A program made the position numbers and the translations under genes. From the NCBI RefSeq assembly GCF_014297335.1, contig NZ_JACOQH010000010.1, positions 42,207-106,206 of the forward strand: 64,000 nt of DNA, given 5' to 3'. Positions within the stretch are counted from its first letter, which is position 1. Each line of letters opens with the position of its first letter. Source of the DNA: Roseburia_D yibonii (GTDB taxonomy: Bacteria; Bacillota; Clostridia; Lachnospirales; Lachnospiraceae). The notes below the pieces were generated by a model. The model was not told the DNA's origin and did no database searches. It worked only from the letters and a program-made list of their open reading frames with translations. This document shows positions 25,297-34,537 of the stretch, piece by piece.

Positions 25297-26709
25297 TTAT
25301 TTTTCCCTCAAATACACTTCCACGACCGCTCCGCCCGCTTCATTCCGGTATTCCAGATACCCGCCCTGCGCCGCCGCAAATTTCCTTACGATGGCAAGTC
25401 CAAGCCCCTGATGCGTGCTGTCGTGGCGGCTTTCATCTCCACTGTAAAATTCCTGATCCGCGTAAATCAGATCCCGCTTTGAAAAACCTCTTCCGAAATT
25501 ATGGACCGAAATTTTTAAAAATTGTTCCCCCTCTCTGCAATTTTCCGCAACCGAAAGGCGGATCCCTTTTTCCGTATCGCCATACGCAAACGCATTGCTC
25601 AGTATATTTTCAAACGCACGGATCAAAAGCTGCCGGTCACAGATCACCCCGCCTTTTGTTTTTTCACCGGAAAACAAGACAAAACTGCCCTGCGCCGCCG
25701 CCGTCTGCCTTGCAATATCAAAAAGCAGTTCCTTTACTTCCTCCCCCGAAAACCGTTCCTGCTGCTCGGGGAGACTGCCGCCGTCCAGTACCTGCCGCAT
25801 GGCTGCAAGATAGTCCTCGATCTGCTGCACATTGGAAAGAATGTATGCCGTGCTCTCCCCTGCCTCATCCGGCAGTGTTTCCTCCGCCAGAAGCTCCGCA
25901 TGCCCGCGGATCACGGTGAGCGGTGTTTTGATGTCGTGCGCCAGTGCCGCCATCTGCTCTTTTTTCTGCTGCTCCAGCTTCCACTGCTGCTCCAGCGACT
26001 CTTTTAACGCCCGCTTCATTTTTTCAAACGAGTCCATAACGGTATTGATCTCTCTGATATCCGATGCCTCGATCTCGAAATCCAGTTCCTGATCTGCGAT
26101 TTTTTTCGTGACACGCTCCAGCTTCTTCAATCTTTTTTTCAGTACTTTCGCAAATGTCCGCGACACAAGCACTGCATTGGCAAGAAGCAGCAGCACAAAC
26201 AAAAAAAGGACAACAACGATCAAAATTCCCTCCGCATTCGGCAGATGATCGTTTAACTTTTCATTGGCGAACTGCAAATGGAGCGCGTATTTTACAATGC
26301 AGACCTCCCCGCTCTCCCGCCGGATATACTGATAATAGAAAGTTCCGCCCGCCGATGACCGCTCCTCCTCGTAATGCTTCCACGCCGGCTCTTTTTCCTC
26401 ATCCGCAAAATTTCCATACAGATACCATCCATCCGCATCATACACGCCGTAGCTGCACCGGTTCGGGATAAGATCGGAGGTTACCACGTCTGCCTCCGCG
26501 ATTGCGTCCCGTCTCTCATCGATCTGCTCCTCCGCATAATTTGCCGGAAGGAACAGACTGCTCAAGGGAAACAGGCAGATGACACCGATCAGAATCACAA
26601 AAATGAGCAGGATATTCACACAGAAGATCACCGTATATCTGGTAAAAAGCCCCGCAAGCGTGACCTCTCTCTTTTTTCGTTTTATTTCCATCTGTACCCG
26701 ATCCCCCAT
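25297..26709 (-). CDS. Sensor histidine kinase of an ABC-exporter two-component system
   Basis: The 470-residue kinase has two membrane helices (about 22-48 and 155-180) around an extracellular domain of about 110 residues. HAMP, the dimerisation helix with LAHDIKTPLTVIRGH, and an HATPase domain (GRGFSKRDL, GLGLAIVRKFA) follow. The HDIKTPLT box is the form seen in kinases that control peptide-antibiotic exporters. Its start overlaps the response-regulator gene by 28 bp; an internal ATG at 26691 is also possible. With the three ABC genes upstream it probably senses a lantibiotic or cationic peptide. Confidence 0.9.
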   Translation of the reverse strand: MGDRVQMEIKRKKREVTLAGLFTRYTVIFCVNILLIFVILIGVICLFPLSSLFLPANYAEEQIDERRDAIAEADVVTSDLIPNRCSYGVYDADGWYLYGNFADEEKEPAWKHYEEERSSAGGTFYYQYIRRESGEVCIVKYALHLQFANEKLNDHLPNAEGILIVVVLFLFVLLLLANAVLVSRTFAKVLKKRLKKLERVTKKIADQELDFEIEASDIREINTVMDSFEKMKRALKESLEQQWKLEQQKKEQMAALAHDIKTPLTVIRGHAELLAEETLPDEAGESTAYILSNVQQIEDYLAAMRQVLDGGSLPEQQERFSGEEVKELLFDIARQTAAAQGSFVLFSGEKTKGGVICDRQLLIRAFENILSNAFAYGDTEKGIRLSVAENCREGEQFLKISVHNFGRGFSKRDLIYADQEFYSGDESRHDSTHQGLGLAIVRKFAAAQGGYLEYRNEAGGAVVEVYLREK

Positions 26710-27341
26710 ACCGTCTCCACCGGAGAAACCTCAGATTTCTGAAATTTTGCCCGGATATTTTTAATGTGCTCGGTGATCGCGGAACTGTCCGCCTCCCCGT
26801 CATATCCGAACACATGCTCATAGATCTGCTCTTTGGAAAACACCTGTCCCCGGTTTAACGCCAGATACTCACAGATTGCGTACTCGCTCTTCGTAAGAAA
26901 GATCCGCTGTCCTTTGCAGAAAATCTGCTTTGCCTGCAAAGAAATCTCCACCTCACCGATCGTGACAAGATGCTTTTTTTCCCGCAGTTCCCGCCGAAGA
27001 TGCGCCGCCACGCGCGCCCGCAGCTCCCCGATGCCAAACGGTTTTATGATATAGTCATCCCCGCCGACGCCAAGTCCGATCATCAGATCCTTTTCCTCGG
27101 ATTTCGCCGTCACAAACAGGATCGGACAGTCCACCTTATCCCGGATCTTCTCACAGAGCGTAAAGCCGTCGATCCCCGGCATCATCACATCCAACAGGAT
27201 AAGCTGGTACCAATTTAAGTGATCCATCTCTAACTTTTCCGGATCTTCGACGGTCGTCACATCGTATCCTTCTTTTTGCAGCGTCCGCTCGATCAGACGC
27301 AAAATTCCTCTGTCGTCATCGATTACAAGTATTCTAGTCAT
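26682..27341 (-). CDS. OmpR-family response regulator
   Basis: The 219-residue regulator has a receiver domain (VIDDDRG, phospho-acceptor Asp in ILLDVMMPG, conserved Lys in KPFGIGEL) and a winged-helix DNA-binding domain (LTKSEYAICEYL ... NIRAKF). Start at 27341 is chosen because GGAAGG lies 8 bp upstream. It overlaps the permease gene upstream and the kinase gene downstream. A pair of 7-bp direct repeats upstream of the ABC operon is its likely binding site. Confidence 0.93.
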   Translation of the reverse strand: MTRILVIDDDRGILRLIERTLQKEGYDVTTVEDPEKLEMDHLNWYQLILLDVMMPGIDGFTLCEKIRDKVDCPILFVTAKSEEKDLMIGLGVGGDDYIIKPFGIGELRARVAAHLRRELREKKHLVTIGEVEISLQAKQIFCKGQRIFLTKSEYAICEYLALNRGQVFSKEQIYEHVFGYDGEADSSAITEHIKNIRAKFQKSEVSPVETVWGIGYRWK

Positions 27342-28092
27342 CACAGTGCCTTCCCTCATAAAAATGAAACCATACCATGATTATGACACAAACGGCAGCC
27401 CCAATCAATCCACCCGTGACTGCGCTCTGCCACAGCTGCGCCTTTGTATAAACATCCGCTTCCGGGTAAAGTGCCACTGTAACATACGTCATGCTTCCCC
27501 TTGCGCTGAAAGCCGCCGGGACAAACTGCCAGATGCCATCCCCCAGTCCGGTTAAAAACAACGCCGAGACCAGACTTTCCGTCACTGCCGCTCCCATGGA
27601 GACTGCCCTTGAAAATCTTAAGTTCAAAAAAAGATGCTCCGCATACAGCGGAATGCTGCCTGCCCAGAGAAGGAGCGCCGAGACCGCATAGACCACCGGA
27701 GGAATCTCCGTATTTTTTAAGAAAGACCATTCCCCCGCCGCCAAAATGCCGACAGCACCAAACACTGCGAAAAAAGCGAGTATCAAAAGCGCCATCCACT
27801 TTGCCAGAAACGCATACGCGCGCCGCGTCGTCGTTCCAAGAAACGTCTGAAAGTGTCCGACTTCCTCCACCGCGACACTTTTGGCGCACAAAATACTGAT
27901 GACCACCGGAAACGCGATGCCGACTGCTTCAAAAAATCCCGAAACCTGCAATATCACACTCCAGTTTGATGACGCGTAATAGCATAAAAAGGCCACCGCC
28001 GGCAAAACCGCCCCTGCGATATGCATGGAATAACATCCACTATGCCGCATCTTTAAAAGTTCCGCTTTCCACGCTCTTCCTGTCTCTCTCAT
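27334..28092 (-). CDS. ABC exporter permease, lantibiotic-immunity type (subunit 2)
   Basis: A 252-residue membrane protein with about six helices, of the ABC-2 class that includes LanE/LanG and CprC. The body opens RETGRAWKAELLKMRHSG, the usual cytoplasmic head of these permeases. The start at 28092 overlaps the preceding permease by ATGA coupling; longer readings run into that gene. It pairs with the 28089-28856 product as the membrane part of a peptide-protection exporter. Confidence 0.85.
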   Translation of the reverse strand: MRETGRAWKAELLKMRHSGCYSMHIAGAVLPAVAFLCYYASSNWSVILQVSGFFEAVGIAFPVVISILCAKSVAVEEVGHFQTFLGTTTRRAYAFLAKWMALLILAFFAVFGAVGILAAGEWSFLKNTEIPPVVYAVSALLLWAGSIPLYAEHLFLNLRFSRAVSMGAAVTESLVSALFLTGLGDGIWQFVPAAFSARGSMTYVTVALYPEADVYTKAQLWQSAVTGGLIGAAVCVIIMVWFHFYEGRHCDD

Positions 28093-28856
28093 GCCTTTTC
28101 CACCTGCCTTTTGAACCACCTGCGGCTCCCCGCCCGGAGAAGAAATAACCAGAGCACCGATGCCGCCATCCCCAAAAGCACGGCGCGCGGCTCCATAAGT
28201 TCCGGCTTCCACGTCATCTGCCCCTCTTTTGCGATCAGTCCGTTTGGCAGGATCTCTAACAGTACGCACATCAGACGCGCCGTGATCCCCTGCGGCAAAA
28301 GAAAAAAAGCAGCGTCAAGCGACAGGCTGCCCGCAAGCACCATATACACTGCAAGGTGAAGCAAAAACATCAGAAATCCCCCGAACTTCTGGGACATCCA
28401 TAAGCAAAACGGGATCTGCCAGAGCGAGGTAAGCCAGATCACGCCTGCCGCCACAATCTGCATCCGGACTGCCGGCATCCCCACCATGGTATAGGAAAAC
28501 ATCTCCGTCAGACAAAAGTTTCCTGCCACAGCCCCGGCAAGCAAAATTCCATTTGCGATCGCAGTCATGCCTGCCGCTGTAAGGATTTTGGCATCCCACA
28601 CCTTTTCAATATCCACCGGAAGCGCAAAGATCGTGCGGTTTTGCTGTTTTTTATCCTTGCCCCCGACCACCGCGCAGATAATTGCGGTCATGCCGGGAAA
28701 CATCATCATATACCACCAGTTAAAGCTGTCTACGGCAAAATAATTTCCGGTAAGAAACGCTGCCAGAAGACAGGTCATAAGCGGCATTGCCACGACAAGA
28801 AAAGGCAGAAACGTATGCCGGTATTTGAGCTTTTCCGCTAAAAAATATTGTTTCAT
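28089..28856 (-). CDS. ABC exporter permease, lantibiotic-immunity type (subunit 1)
   Basis: A 255-residue ABC-2-type permease with about six helices, beginning with the cytoplasmic head EKLKYRHTFLPFLVV. Two similar-sized permeases following one ATPase is the LanFEG/CprABC layout, which removes lantibiotics or bacitracin-like peptides from the membrane. The gene overlaps the ATPase by 4 bp and the second permease by 4 bp. Confidence 0.85.
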   Translation of the reverse strand: MKQYFLAEKLKYRHTFLPFLVVAMPLMTCLLAAFLTGNYFAVDSFNWWYMMMFPGMTAIICAVVGGKDKKQQNRTIFALPVDIEKVWDAKILTAAGMTAIANGILLAGAVAGNFCLTEMFSYTMVGMPAVRMQIVAAGVIWLTSLWQIPFCLWMSQKFGGFLMFLLHLAVYMVLAGSLSLDAAFFLLPQGITARLMCVLLEILPNGLIAKEGQMTWKPELMEPRAVLLGMAASVLWLFLLRAGSRRWFKRQVEKA

Positions 28857-29554
28857 CGCACACGCCCCCTCTCTGCAATGTCCAAAAACAGCTTTTCCAG
28901 ATCCGCGCCCTGATCCACTCTGCCCTCATATTCCAGTCTGCCATGCGATAAGATCCCGATATGATCCGCCATCTGCCGGATCTCACTTAAAATATGGCTC
29001 GAAACAAGAACCGTCATTCCCTGCCCCGGGAAACTTTTTATGAGTTCCCTTAAGTCCCGGATCCCGACCGGATCAAGCCCGTTGGTCGGTTCATCCAGGA
29101 TCAGAAGCTTCGGATTTCCCAGCAGTGCGGTGGCGATCCCAAGCCGCTGTTTCATGCCAAGCGAAAATGCTCCCGCCTTCTTTTTCCCGGTCTGCGTAAG
29201 ATCCACGGTTTGTAACACTTTTTCGATACGGCTTTCCGGCACGCCAAGCATCAGCGCGCGCACTTTGAGATTCTCCCGGGCTGTCAGATTTTCATAGATC
29301 GGCGGTGTCTCAATCAGCGAGCCGATCTTTCCCAGATCTTTTCTGCTCCACACATGTCCGTCAAAATACAGGCTGCCCGCAGTCGGTGTCAAAATCCCCG
29401 TCATGGTTTTTAACAACGTGGATTTTCCCGCGCCGTTTGCTCCGAGCAGGCCATATACCGAGTTTTCCGGAATCGCTAACGTCACCCGGTCCAGGGCTTT
29501 CTGCTTCCCGAACTGTTTGGAAAGCTGCTTTGTTCTTAAAATCGCTTTACTCAT
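28853..29554 (-). CDS. ABC exporter ATPase, lantibiotic-immunity type
   Basis: The 233-residue ATPase has Walker A GANGAGKST, signature FSLGMKQRLGIA (the LGMKQR form typical of BcrA/LanF), Walker B LLILDEPTNGLDP and VSSHILSEI. It is the first gene of a five-gene unit (ATPase, two permeases, response regulator, kinase). No structural gene for a lantibiotic is nearby, so this is more likely resistance than self-immunity. Confidence 0.93.
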   Translation of the reverse strand: MSKAILRTKQLSKQFGKQKALDRVTLAIPENSVYGLLGANGAGKSTLLKTMTGILTPTAGSLYFDGHVWSRKDLGKIGSLIETPPIYENLTARENLKVRALMLGVPESRIEKVLQTVDLTQTGKKKAGAFSLGMKQRLGIATALLGNPKLLILDEPTNGLDPVGIRDLRELIKSFPGQGMTVLVSSHILSEIRQMADHIGILSHGRLEYEGRVDQGADLEKLFLDIAERGRVR

Positions 29555-29601
29555 AAATTCCTCCCTGTTTCTTTTTGTGCTTACAGGATACCGGATATTT
29601 C

Positions 29602-29619
29602 TAAGGAATTTATAAGGAA
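29602..29619 (-). promoter_or_regulatory. Direct-repeat operator for the ABC/two-component operon
   Basis: On the minus strand TTCCTTA occurs twice with a 4-bp spacer (11-bp period), 11 bp upstream of a TATCCT -10 box. There is no good -35 hexamer, as at promoters activated by an OmpR-family regulator. The site lies about 50 bp before the ATPase start. Confidence 0.55.
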
Positions 29620-29628
29620 AATATCATT

Positions 29629-29658
29629 AATCTGATATTAAAAAAGAAAATCTGATAT
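29629..29658. repeat. Tandem AATCTGATAT copies
   Basis: Two identical 10-mers start 20 bp apart (29629 and 29649), two helical turns, between the exporter operator and the plus-strand binding-protein gene. They could be an operator for the latter. Confidence 0.4.
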
Positions 29659-29730
29659 ATATTTTTTTACCAGTATGATAAAAAGAGAGCAGATATTGAC
29701 ACAGATGTTTATTTTAAGGGAGGAATTTCT

Positions 29731-31068
29731 ATGAATCGAAGAAAAATCAGCAAATCTGTCTGGCTCCTTTTATGTACAACTTCTCTGTACGGATGTGGCA
29801 GTTCTACTGTAGAAACAAACTACACATCCAATGAAGGACAGGTTGTAAACATATATTGCTGGAATGATGAATTTAAAAGCATATACGAAAGCTACGCAGC
29901 AGATATTGCTGAATCACATGGCGTAGAAGTTAATTTTTTCATAATATCAGATGACGACAATGCTTATCAGATCAACTTGGATGAAGCGCTTGCAAACCAG
30001 GAGAAGGTCATTGATGATGATCGTGTGGATCTTTTTCTCATCGAGGCGGATTATGCTGGGAAATATGTAAAATCTTCTTATACACTTGATGTAAAAAAAG
30101 ACATCGGTCTGACAGATGACGATCTGAAAAACCAGTACTCTTATACCAAAGCAATTGTAAATGATGATGGTGTGCAAAAAGGAGTTACCTGGCAGGCAAC
30201 TCCCGGTCTCTTTGCTTACCGCCGCTCCGTCGCAAAACAGGTTCTTGGCACTGATGATCCCGATCAGGTACAGCAAAAACTTTCAACCTGGGATGGTTTT
30301 GATGCCGTTGCTGACCAGATGCACAATGCTGGTTATTATATGTTATCCGGCTATGACGATTCCTATCGTCCTTTTTCCAACAATATGCAGACTCCATGGG
30401 TTGTCAATAATCAGATTCAGATCGACCCAAGCATTCAAAACTGGATCACACAGACAAAAAAATATTCCGAAAATAATTACTGCAATCACACTACTCTGTG
30501 GAGTCCTCAATGGAATCAGGATCAGGGGCCTGATGGAAATGTATTCGGTTTCTTTTATTCTACATGGGGCATCAATTTCACCCTGATGAGTAACTCTCTT
30601 GCCAACTCAAACGATCCTGCTCAGGTCGGAAACGGAATCTATGGTGATTATGCAGTCTGTGAAGGACCCGAGCCCTATTACTGGGGCGGAACCTGGATGT
30701 GCGCCGCAGATGGAACCGATAACCTTCCATTTATCAAAGACTTGATGTATCGTCTAACCTGTGATGAAAAGACCATGAAACAAATCACACTTGATACCCA
30801 GGACTACACCAATAATGAAGCAGCAATGGATGAAATCGCCCAAAGTGATTATTCTTCTGATTTTCTTGGCGGTCAGAATCACATTGCCCTGTTTGCTGAA
30901 GCTGCAAAAAAAATAGATATGAGCAATATTTCCGATTATGATAAAGACTGCAATGAAGTTATTCAGGAATCCCTTCATCCTTATTTTGACGGTGAAATTT
31001 CTCTCGATGAAGCGATCAATAATTTCTACAGTAAAATAGAATCTCTTCATCCAGAACTTTCCTATTAA
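29731..31068 (+). CDS. Extracellular solute-binding lipoprotein (sugar class) without transporter
   Basis: The 445-residue protein has a lipoprotein signal with lipobox LYGC and a mature part of the MalE/UgpB-like class with many aromatic residues, as in sugar-binding clefts (WSPQW, YYWGGTWMC). GGAGG precedes the start. No permease or ATPase gene is nearby; instead a chemoreceptor follows after 23 bp. The pairing suggests that ligand-loaded protein reports to the chemoreceptor. Codon use is more AT-rich than in the flanking cbi genes. Ligand unknown. Confidence 0.82.
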   Translation: MNRRKISKSVWLLLCTTSLYGCGSSTVETNYTSNEGQVVNIYCWNDEFKSIYESYAADIAESHGVEVNFFIISDDDNAYQINLDEALANQEKVIDDDRVDLFLIEADYAGKYVKSSYTLDVKKDIGLTDDDLKNQYSYTKAIVNDDGVQKGVTWQATPGLFAYRRSVAKQVLGTDDPDQVQQKLSTWDGFDAVADQMHNAGYYMLSGYDDSYRPFSNNMQTPWVVNNQIQIDPSIQNWITQTKKYSENNYCNHTTLWSPQWNQDQGPDGNVFGFFYSTWGINFTLMSNSLANSNDPAQVGNGIYGDYAVCEGPEPYYWGGTWMCAADGTDNLPFIKDLMYRLTCDEKTMKQITLDTQDYTNNEAAMDEIAQSDYSSDFLGGQNHIALFAEAAKKIDMSNISDYDKDCNEVIQESLHPYFDGEISLDEAINNFYSKIESLHPELSY

Positions 31069-31091
31069 TCTGCTTTGAAAAGAGGTACACT

Positions 31092-32822
31092 ATGAAAATT
31101 TTAAAAAATATGAGTATAAAATTAAAGGTTATGCTGCCGATCGCAATCCTTGGGATTGCCGTACTGTTAGCTGGTATTTCCAGTCTTATAAATTCCAAAC
31201 GTTTACTAAATGCAGGCGTTGTTATTTCGAATGATTGTTCCCAAAGTATCGAATTGCTCATGGATATGTCTGCCGATCTTGAATCCATGGGAAAAAATAT
31301 GTATGCGCATTGCGATGCGGATAACTCCACAAGCAAAAACAATTTTAAAAACACCATTGATTCTAAAATGGAAGACATGCAGGGCTATTTTGATGAATAC
31401 AAAAAGCAGCCAATGACAGACCGTGAAAAAGAATATTTCGGTGCTATGACAGATAAATTTTCAAAATATAAGGACGGAATGGATCAGGTACTTGATGCGA
31501 GTTCCAAGGGAGACAATCCCGGTGCTATGACAACAATTAATGTAATTCAGAAACCCGCCGAAGATTATCTTTCCAAAAAAATAGAAAGTCTGATCTCCAT
31601 GCGTAAAGATGCTATGAACTCTGCGCTCCTGGATCAGCAAAAAACTTATCTTTTCGCCAGAAATTCTGCCATTATTCTGGTTGCTGTTTCTGTTGTTATG
31701 ATTTTAATTGCAACCTGGATCTGCCTGAAAGGCATTGTTGCTCCAATGCAGTACATCAGCCGCTCCCTGCAGCAAATTGTTGACAGCATTGAAAATAATG
31801 AAGGCGATCTGTCCGTCAGACTTTCCATTTCTGGAAATGATGAAATCGGAAGCGTTGGAAAAAACGTAAACGCGTTTATCCTCACACTCCAAAATATTAT
31901 GAAACATATATCCGAAAGCTCCGTGGAGATGAACCGCATTGTTTCTGATGTAGATGAAAAGATTCGTTGTTCAGAGCAGAATTCAGGTGATATTTCTGTT
32001 GCAATGGAAGAACTTTCTGCCTCCATGATCTCTGTATCCGAAACCGTATCCGGTATTTCCAGCGATATGAAAGATATTGAAGACCGCGCTAAGGAACTTT
32101 CCGAAAAATCCGAGCATCTGTTAGCTTACTCCGATACTATGGATCAAAATGCGACTACTCTCAAGCAAAGCACCATTTTAAACAAGGAAAATACAAGTAA
32201 AGTTGTCACTGACATTATTGAAAAGCTTAAAGACGCTATTGAAAACAGCAAGCAGGTCGAACGTGTCAACGAATTAACCAACGATATTCTTGGTATTGCG
32301 GATCAGACTAACCTTCTGGCATTAAACGCATCTATCGAAGCTGCCAGAGCCGGTCAGGTTGGCCGCGGATTTGCCGTAGTTGCCTCAGAGATCGGTCATC
32401 TGTCGGAATCCAGCCGCAATGCCGCTGTCAATATCCAGTCGATCAATCAGACGATTGTCGGAACTGTAACCGAACTGATCCAGAATGCCAATGATCTTGT
32501 CGCGTATATTCAGCAGAATATTCTTCCTGACTACGACAAATTTGTGGACGCTGGAACCCAGTACAATGATGATGCCGTTTACATCAATGGTATTGTTGAA
32601 AACTTTAATAATATGTCCTTAGAACTGCGGCAATGTACCGAACATACCATGAACTATATTGACAATATCATTGCCTCTGTAACAGAAGGATCCAAAGGCA
32701 TAAATGTAGCTGCTGATAACACCGCAAATCTTTCTGACGAAATAACTAATATCTCCGAACAGATTAAACAAAACAAGATTGTGGCGGATACCCTCAGTTC
32801 CGAGGCCAAACGATTTGTATGA
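31092..32822 (+). CDS. Methyl-accepting chemotaxis protein
   Basis: The 576-residue receptor has an N-terminal membrane helix (about 12-32), an extracellular helical sensor of about 160 residues, a second helix (about 195-215), HAMP, and the cytoplasmic signalling rod. The hairpin tip reads QTNLLALNASIEAARAG with GRGFAVVASEI. It differs from most receptors just after that (GHLSESS instead of RxLAExS). No C-terminal CheR-binding pentapeptide is present. It is co-transcribed with the binding lipoprotein and probably senses it. Confidence 0.93.
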   Translation: MKILKNMSIKLKVMLPIAILGIAVLLAGISSLINSKRLLNAGVVISNDCSQSIELLMDMSADLESMGKNMYAHCDADNSTSKNNFKNTIDSKMEDMQGYFDEYKKQPMTDREKEYFGAMTDKFSKYKDGMDQVLDASSKGDNPGAMTTINVIQKPAEDYLSKKIESLISMRKDAMNSALLDQQKTYLFARNSAIILVAVSVVMILIATWICLKGIVAPMQYISRSLQQIVDSIENNEGDLSVRLSISGNDEIGSVGKNVNAFILTLQNIMKHISESSVEMNRIVSDVDEKIRCSEQNSGDISVAMEELSASMISVSETVSGISSDMKDIEDRAKELSEKSEHLLAYSDTMDQNATTLKQSTILNKENTSKVVTDIIEKLKDAIENSKQVERVNELTNDILGIADQTNLLALNASIEAARAGQVGRGFAVVASEIGHLSESSRNAAVNIQSINQTIVGTVTELIQNANDLVAYIQQNILPDYDKFVDAGTQYNDDAVYINGIVENFNNMSLELRQCTEHTMNYIDNIIASVTEGSKGINVAADNTANLSDEITNISEQIKQNKIVADTLSSEAKRFV

Positions 32823-32902
32823 TACTTTGGAAATGCGCTAAAATCATATAGAAATGTTCACAGATTTTTGATACTATCTTTATAACAAAGATATGGAAAG
32901 GA

Positions 32903-33898
32903 ATGATACCGGGGATGCACGAAAATTTAAACTGGGCAGTACTTGGCACAGGCGTCATCGCAAACGAGATGGCACAGGCACTGCAGAAAATGGGGAAATC
33001 TTTATACGCGGTTGGAAACCGTACACACGAAAAAGCCGTCACTTTTGCGGAAAAATACGGTGTTTCAAAGGTGTATGACAAAATTGATGACATGTTTTAT
33101 GATGATGCGGTTGACATCATCTATATCGCCAGCCCGCACAACACGCACTACGCGTTTATGGAGCAGGCGCTTTTGCACGGAAAACACCTTCTGGTAGAAA
33201 AGTCGATCACGTTAAACAGCAGGGAGCTTGACAAAATGATCGCGCTCGCAAACGAAAAACACCTACTCCTTGCCGAAGCCATGACCATCTGGCATATGCC
33301 GCTTTATCAAAAACTCTGGGAGATCGTAAAGAGTGGGGAACTTGGAAAAGTTCAGATCATAACCATGAATTTCGGAAGTTTTAAAGAATATGACATGAAA
33401 AACCGCTTTTTTAATATGGATCTCGCCGGCGGCGCCATGTTAGACATCGGCGTATACGCGCTCTCGATCGTGAGAAGCTTTATGGATGAGACGCCGGACG
33501 ATATCGTAAGCCAGTGGAAAGCCTCGCCGACCGGTTCGGACGAGCAGGCGACTATTCTGTTAAAAAACGGCTCTGGCCAGATGGCGACTGTCGCCCTCTC
33601 CATGCACTCCAAACAGCCCAAGCGCGCGATGATCAGCTGCGAACAGGGCTATATTGAGATCATGGAATATCCAAGAGCCGACAAGGCTGTTATCGTAGAC
33701 GCAAACACCGGCAATGTGCGAGAGATCGCCTGCGGAGACACCGCAAACGCACTGTATTACGAGATGCTTGACATGGAAAACGCGGTAAAAACCGGCGACG
33801 CTTCCTCCATGCACCTCGCGTATTCCAAAGATGTCATGGACATCATGACCAGACTGCGGAAAAGCTGGAACATGAAATATCCGGGCGAAACGTGGTAA
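32903..33898 (+). CDS. Gfo/Idh/MocA family oxidoreductase
   Basis: A 331-residue NAD(P)-dependent dehydrogenase with the Rossmann motif VLGTGVIANEM, IASPHNTHY, and the family's EKSITLN segment bearing the catalytic lysine. The C-terminal part forms the substrate domain. Substrates are usually sugars, polyols or dihydrodiols; none can be assigned here. The start at 32903 has GGAAAGG close by; an alternative ATG lies at 32915. It is convergent with cbiC, with stops 2 bp apart. Confidence 0.88.
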   Translation: MIPGMHENLNWAVLGTGVIANEMAQALQKMGKSLYAVGNRTHEKAVTFAEKYGVSKVYDKIDDMFYDDAVDIIYIASPHNTHYAFMEQALLHGKHLLVEKSITLNSRELDKMIALANEKHLLLAEAMTIWHMPLYQKLWEIVKSGELGKVQIITMNFGSFKEYDMKNRFFNMDLAGGAMLDIGVYALSIVRSFMDETPDDIVSQWKASPTGSDEQATILLKNGSGQMATVALSMHSKQPKRAMISCEQGYIEIMEYPRADKAVIVDANTGNVREIACGDTANALYYEMLDMENAVKTGDASSMHLAYSKDVMDIMTRLRKSWNMKYPGETW

Positions 33899-33900
33899 AT

Positions 33901-34536
33901 CTATCGCCCAAGCTCATACAACAGGGCGTTACAGATCGCGGCAGCTACATTGCTGCCGCCTTTTCTTCCCCTGTTTATGATATAAGGCACATCTGTTTTT
34001 AAGATCAGTTCTTTCGCCGCTTCCACATTGACAAATCCAACCGGAACTCCAATGATAAACGCCGGGCGAAACTCCCCGCCTGTTATCATCTCATAGAGCC
34101 GGATCAGCGCTGTCGGCGCATTACCGACCGCAAAGATCACAGGCTTATTTAACTGCGCCGCAAATTCCATGCTGACGGTCGCGCGGGTGACGCCCCGTTC
34201 CTTTGCCAGTGCCGCAACTTTTTCATCTGCCATAAAACAGTGCACCTCCCCGCCGTGGCGCGCAAGCGCGCGTTTGTTGATCCCGGCAAGCGCCATATTG
34301 GTATCCGTCACAATATCCGCGCCCTGCAGGATCAGTTTTTTCGCCGTCTCGATCGCATCCGGCGCATAGACCATGGTTTTTACATAATCAAAATCCGCAG
34401 TTGTATGGATCACACGCTTGGTCACCGGCTTTTGTTCCTCCGGGATCACCAGTCCGTGCTCCTTTAATTCTTCCTCGATGATGGCAAAACTTCTCGCCTC
34501 GATCTCTCCCGGCTTTACATATTCAATCCCTTCCAT
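33901..34536 (-). CDS. cbiC: Cobalt-precorrin-8 methylmutase CbiC
   Basis: The 211-residue product shows CbiC/CobH features: KPGEIEARSFAIIEEEL at the start, RVIHTTADFDY with the catalytic histidine, and PVGFVNVEAAKE near the end. It moves the C11 methyl group to C12, yielding cobyrinate. Start 34536 is used; an ATG three codons upstream is also possible. Last gene of the riboswitch-controlled corrinoid operon. Confidence 0.95.
   Translation of the reverse strand: MEGIEYVKPGEIEARSFAIIEEELKEHGLVIPEEQKPVTKRVIHTTADFDYVKTMVYAPDAIETAKKLILQGADIVTDTNMALAGINKRALARHGGEVHCFMADEKVAALAKERGVTRATVSMEFAAQLNKPVIFAVGNAPTALIRLYEMITGGEFRPAFIIGVPVGFVNVEAAKELILKTDVPYIINRGRKGGSNVAAAICNALLYELGR
33938..33967 (+). 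terminator. Possible terminator of the oxidoreductase gene inside cbiC
   Basis: GCGGCAGC and GCTGCCGC form a perfect 8-bp stem with a 6-base loop, followed by CTTTTCTT on the plus strand. It lies within the 3' coding part of the convergent cbiC. Confidence 0.45.
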
Positions 34537-34537
34537 G

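Noticed and set aside
28092..28269. Extended start of the second exporter permease
   Set aside because: It would lie deep inside the preceding permease gene; the ATGA overlap at 28089-28092 is the normal coupling.
28853..29554. Lantibiotic biosynthesis locus
   Set aside because: Only ATPase, permeases and a two-component system are present; there is no LanB/LanC/LanM or precursor peptide.
29629..29658. Flagellar sigma-28 promoter for the binding-protein/chemoreceptor pair
   Set aside because: The -10-like CTGATAT copies have no TAAA box at the required 15 bp spacing.
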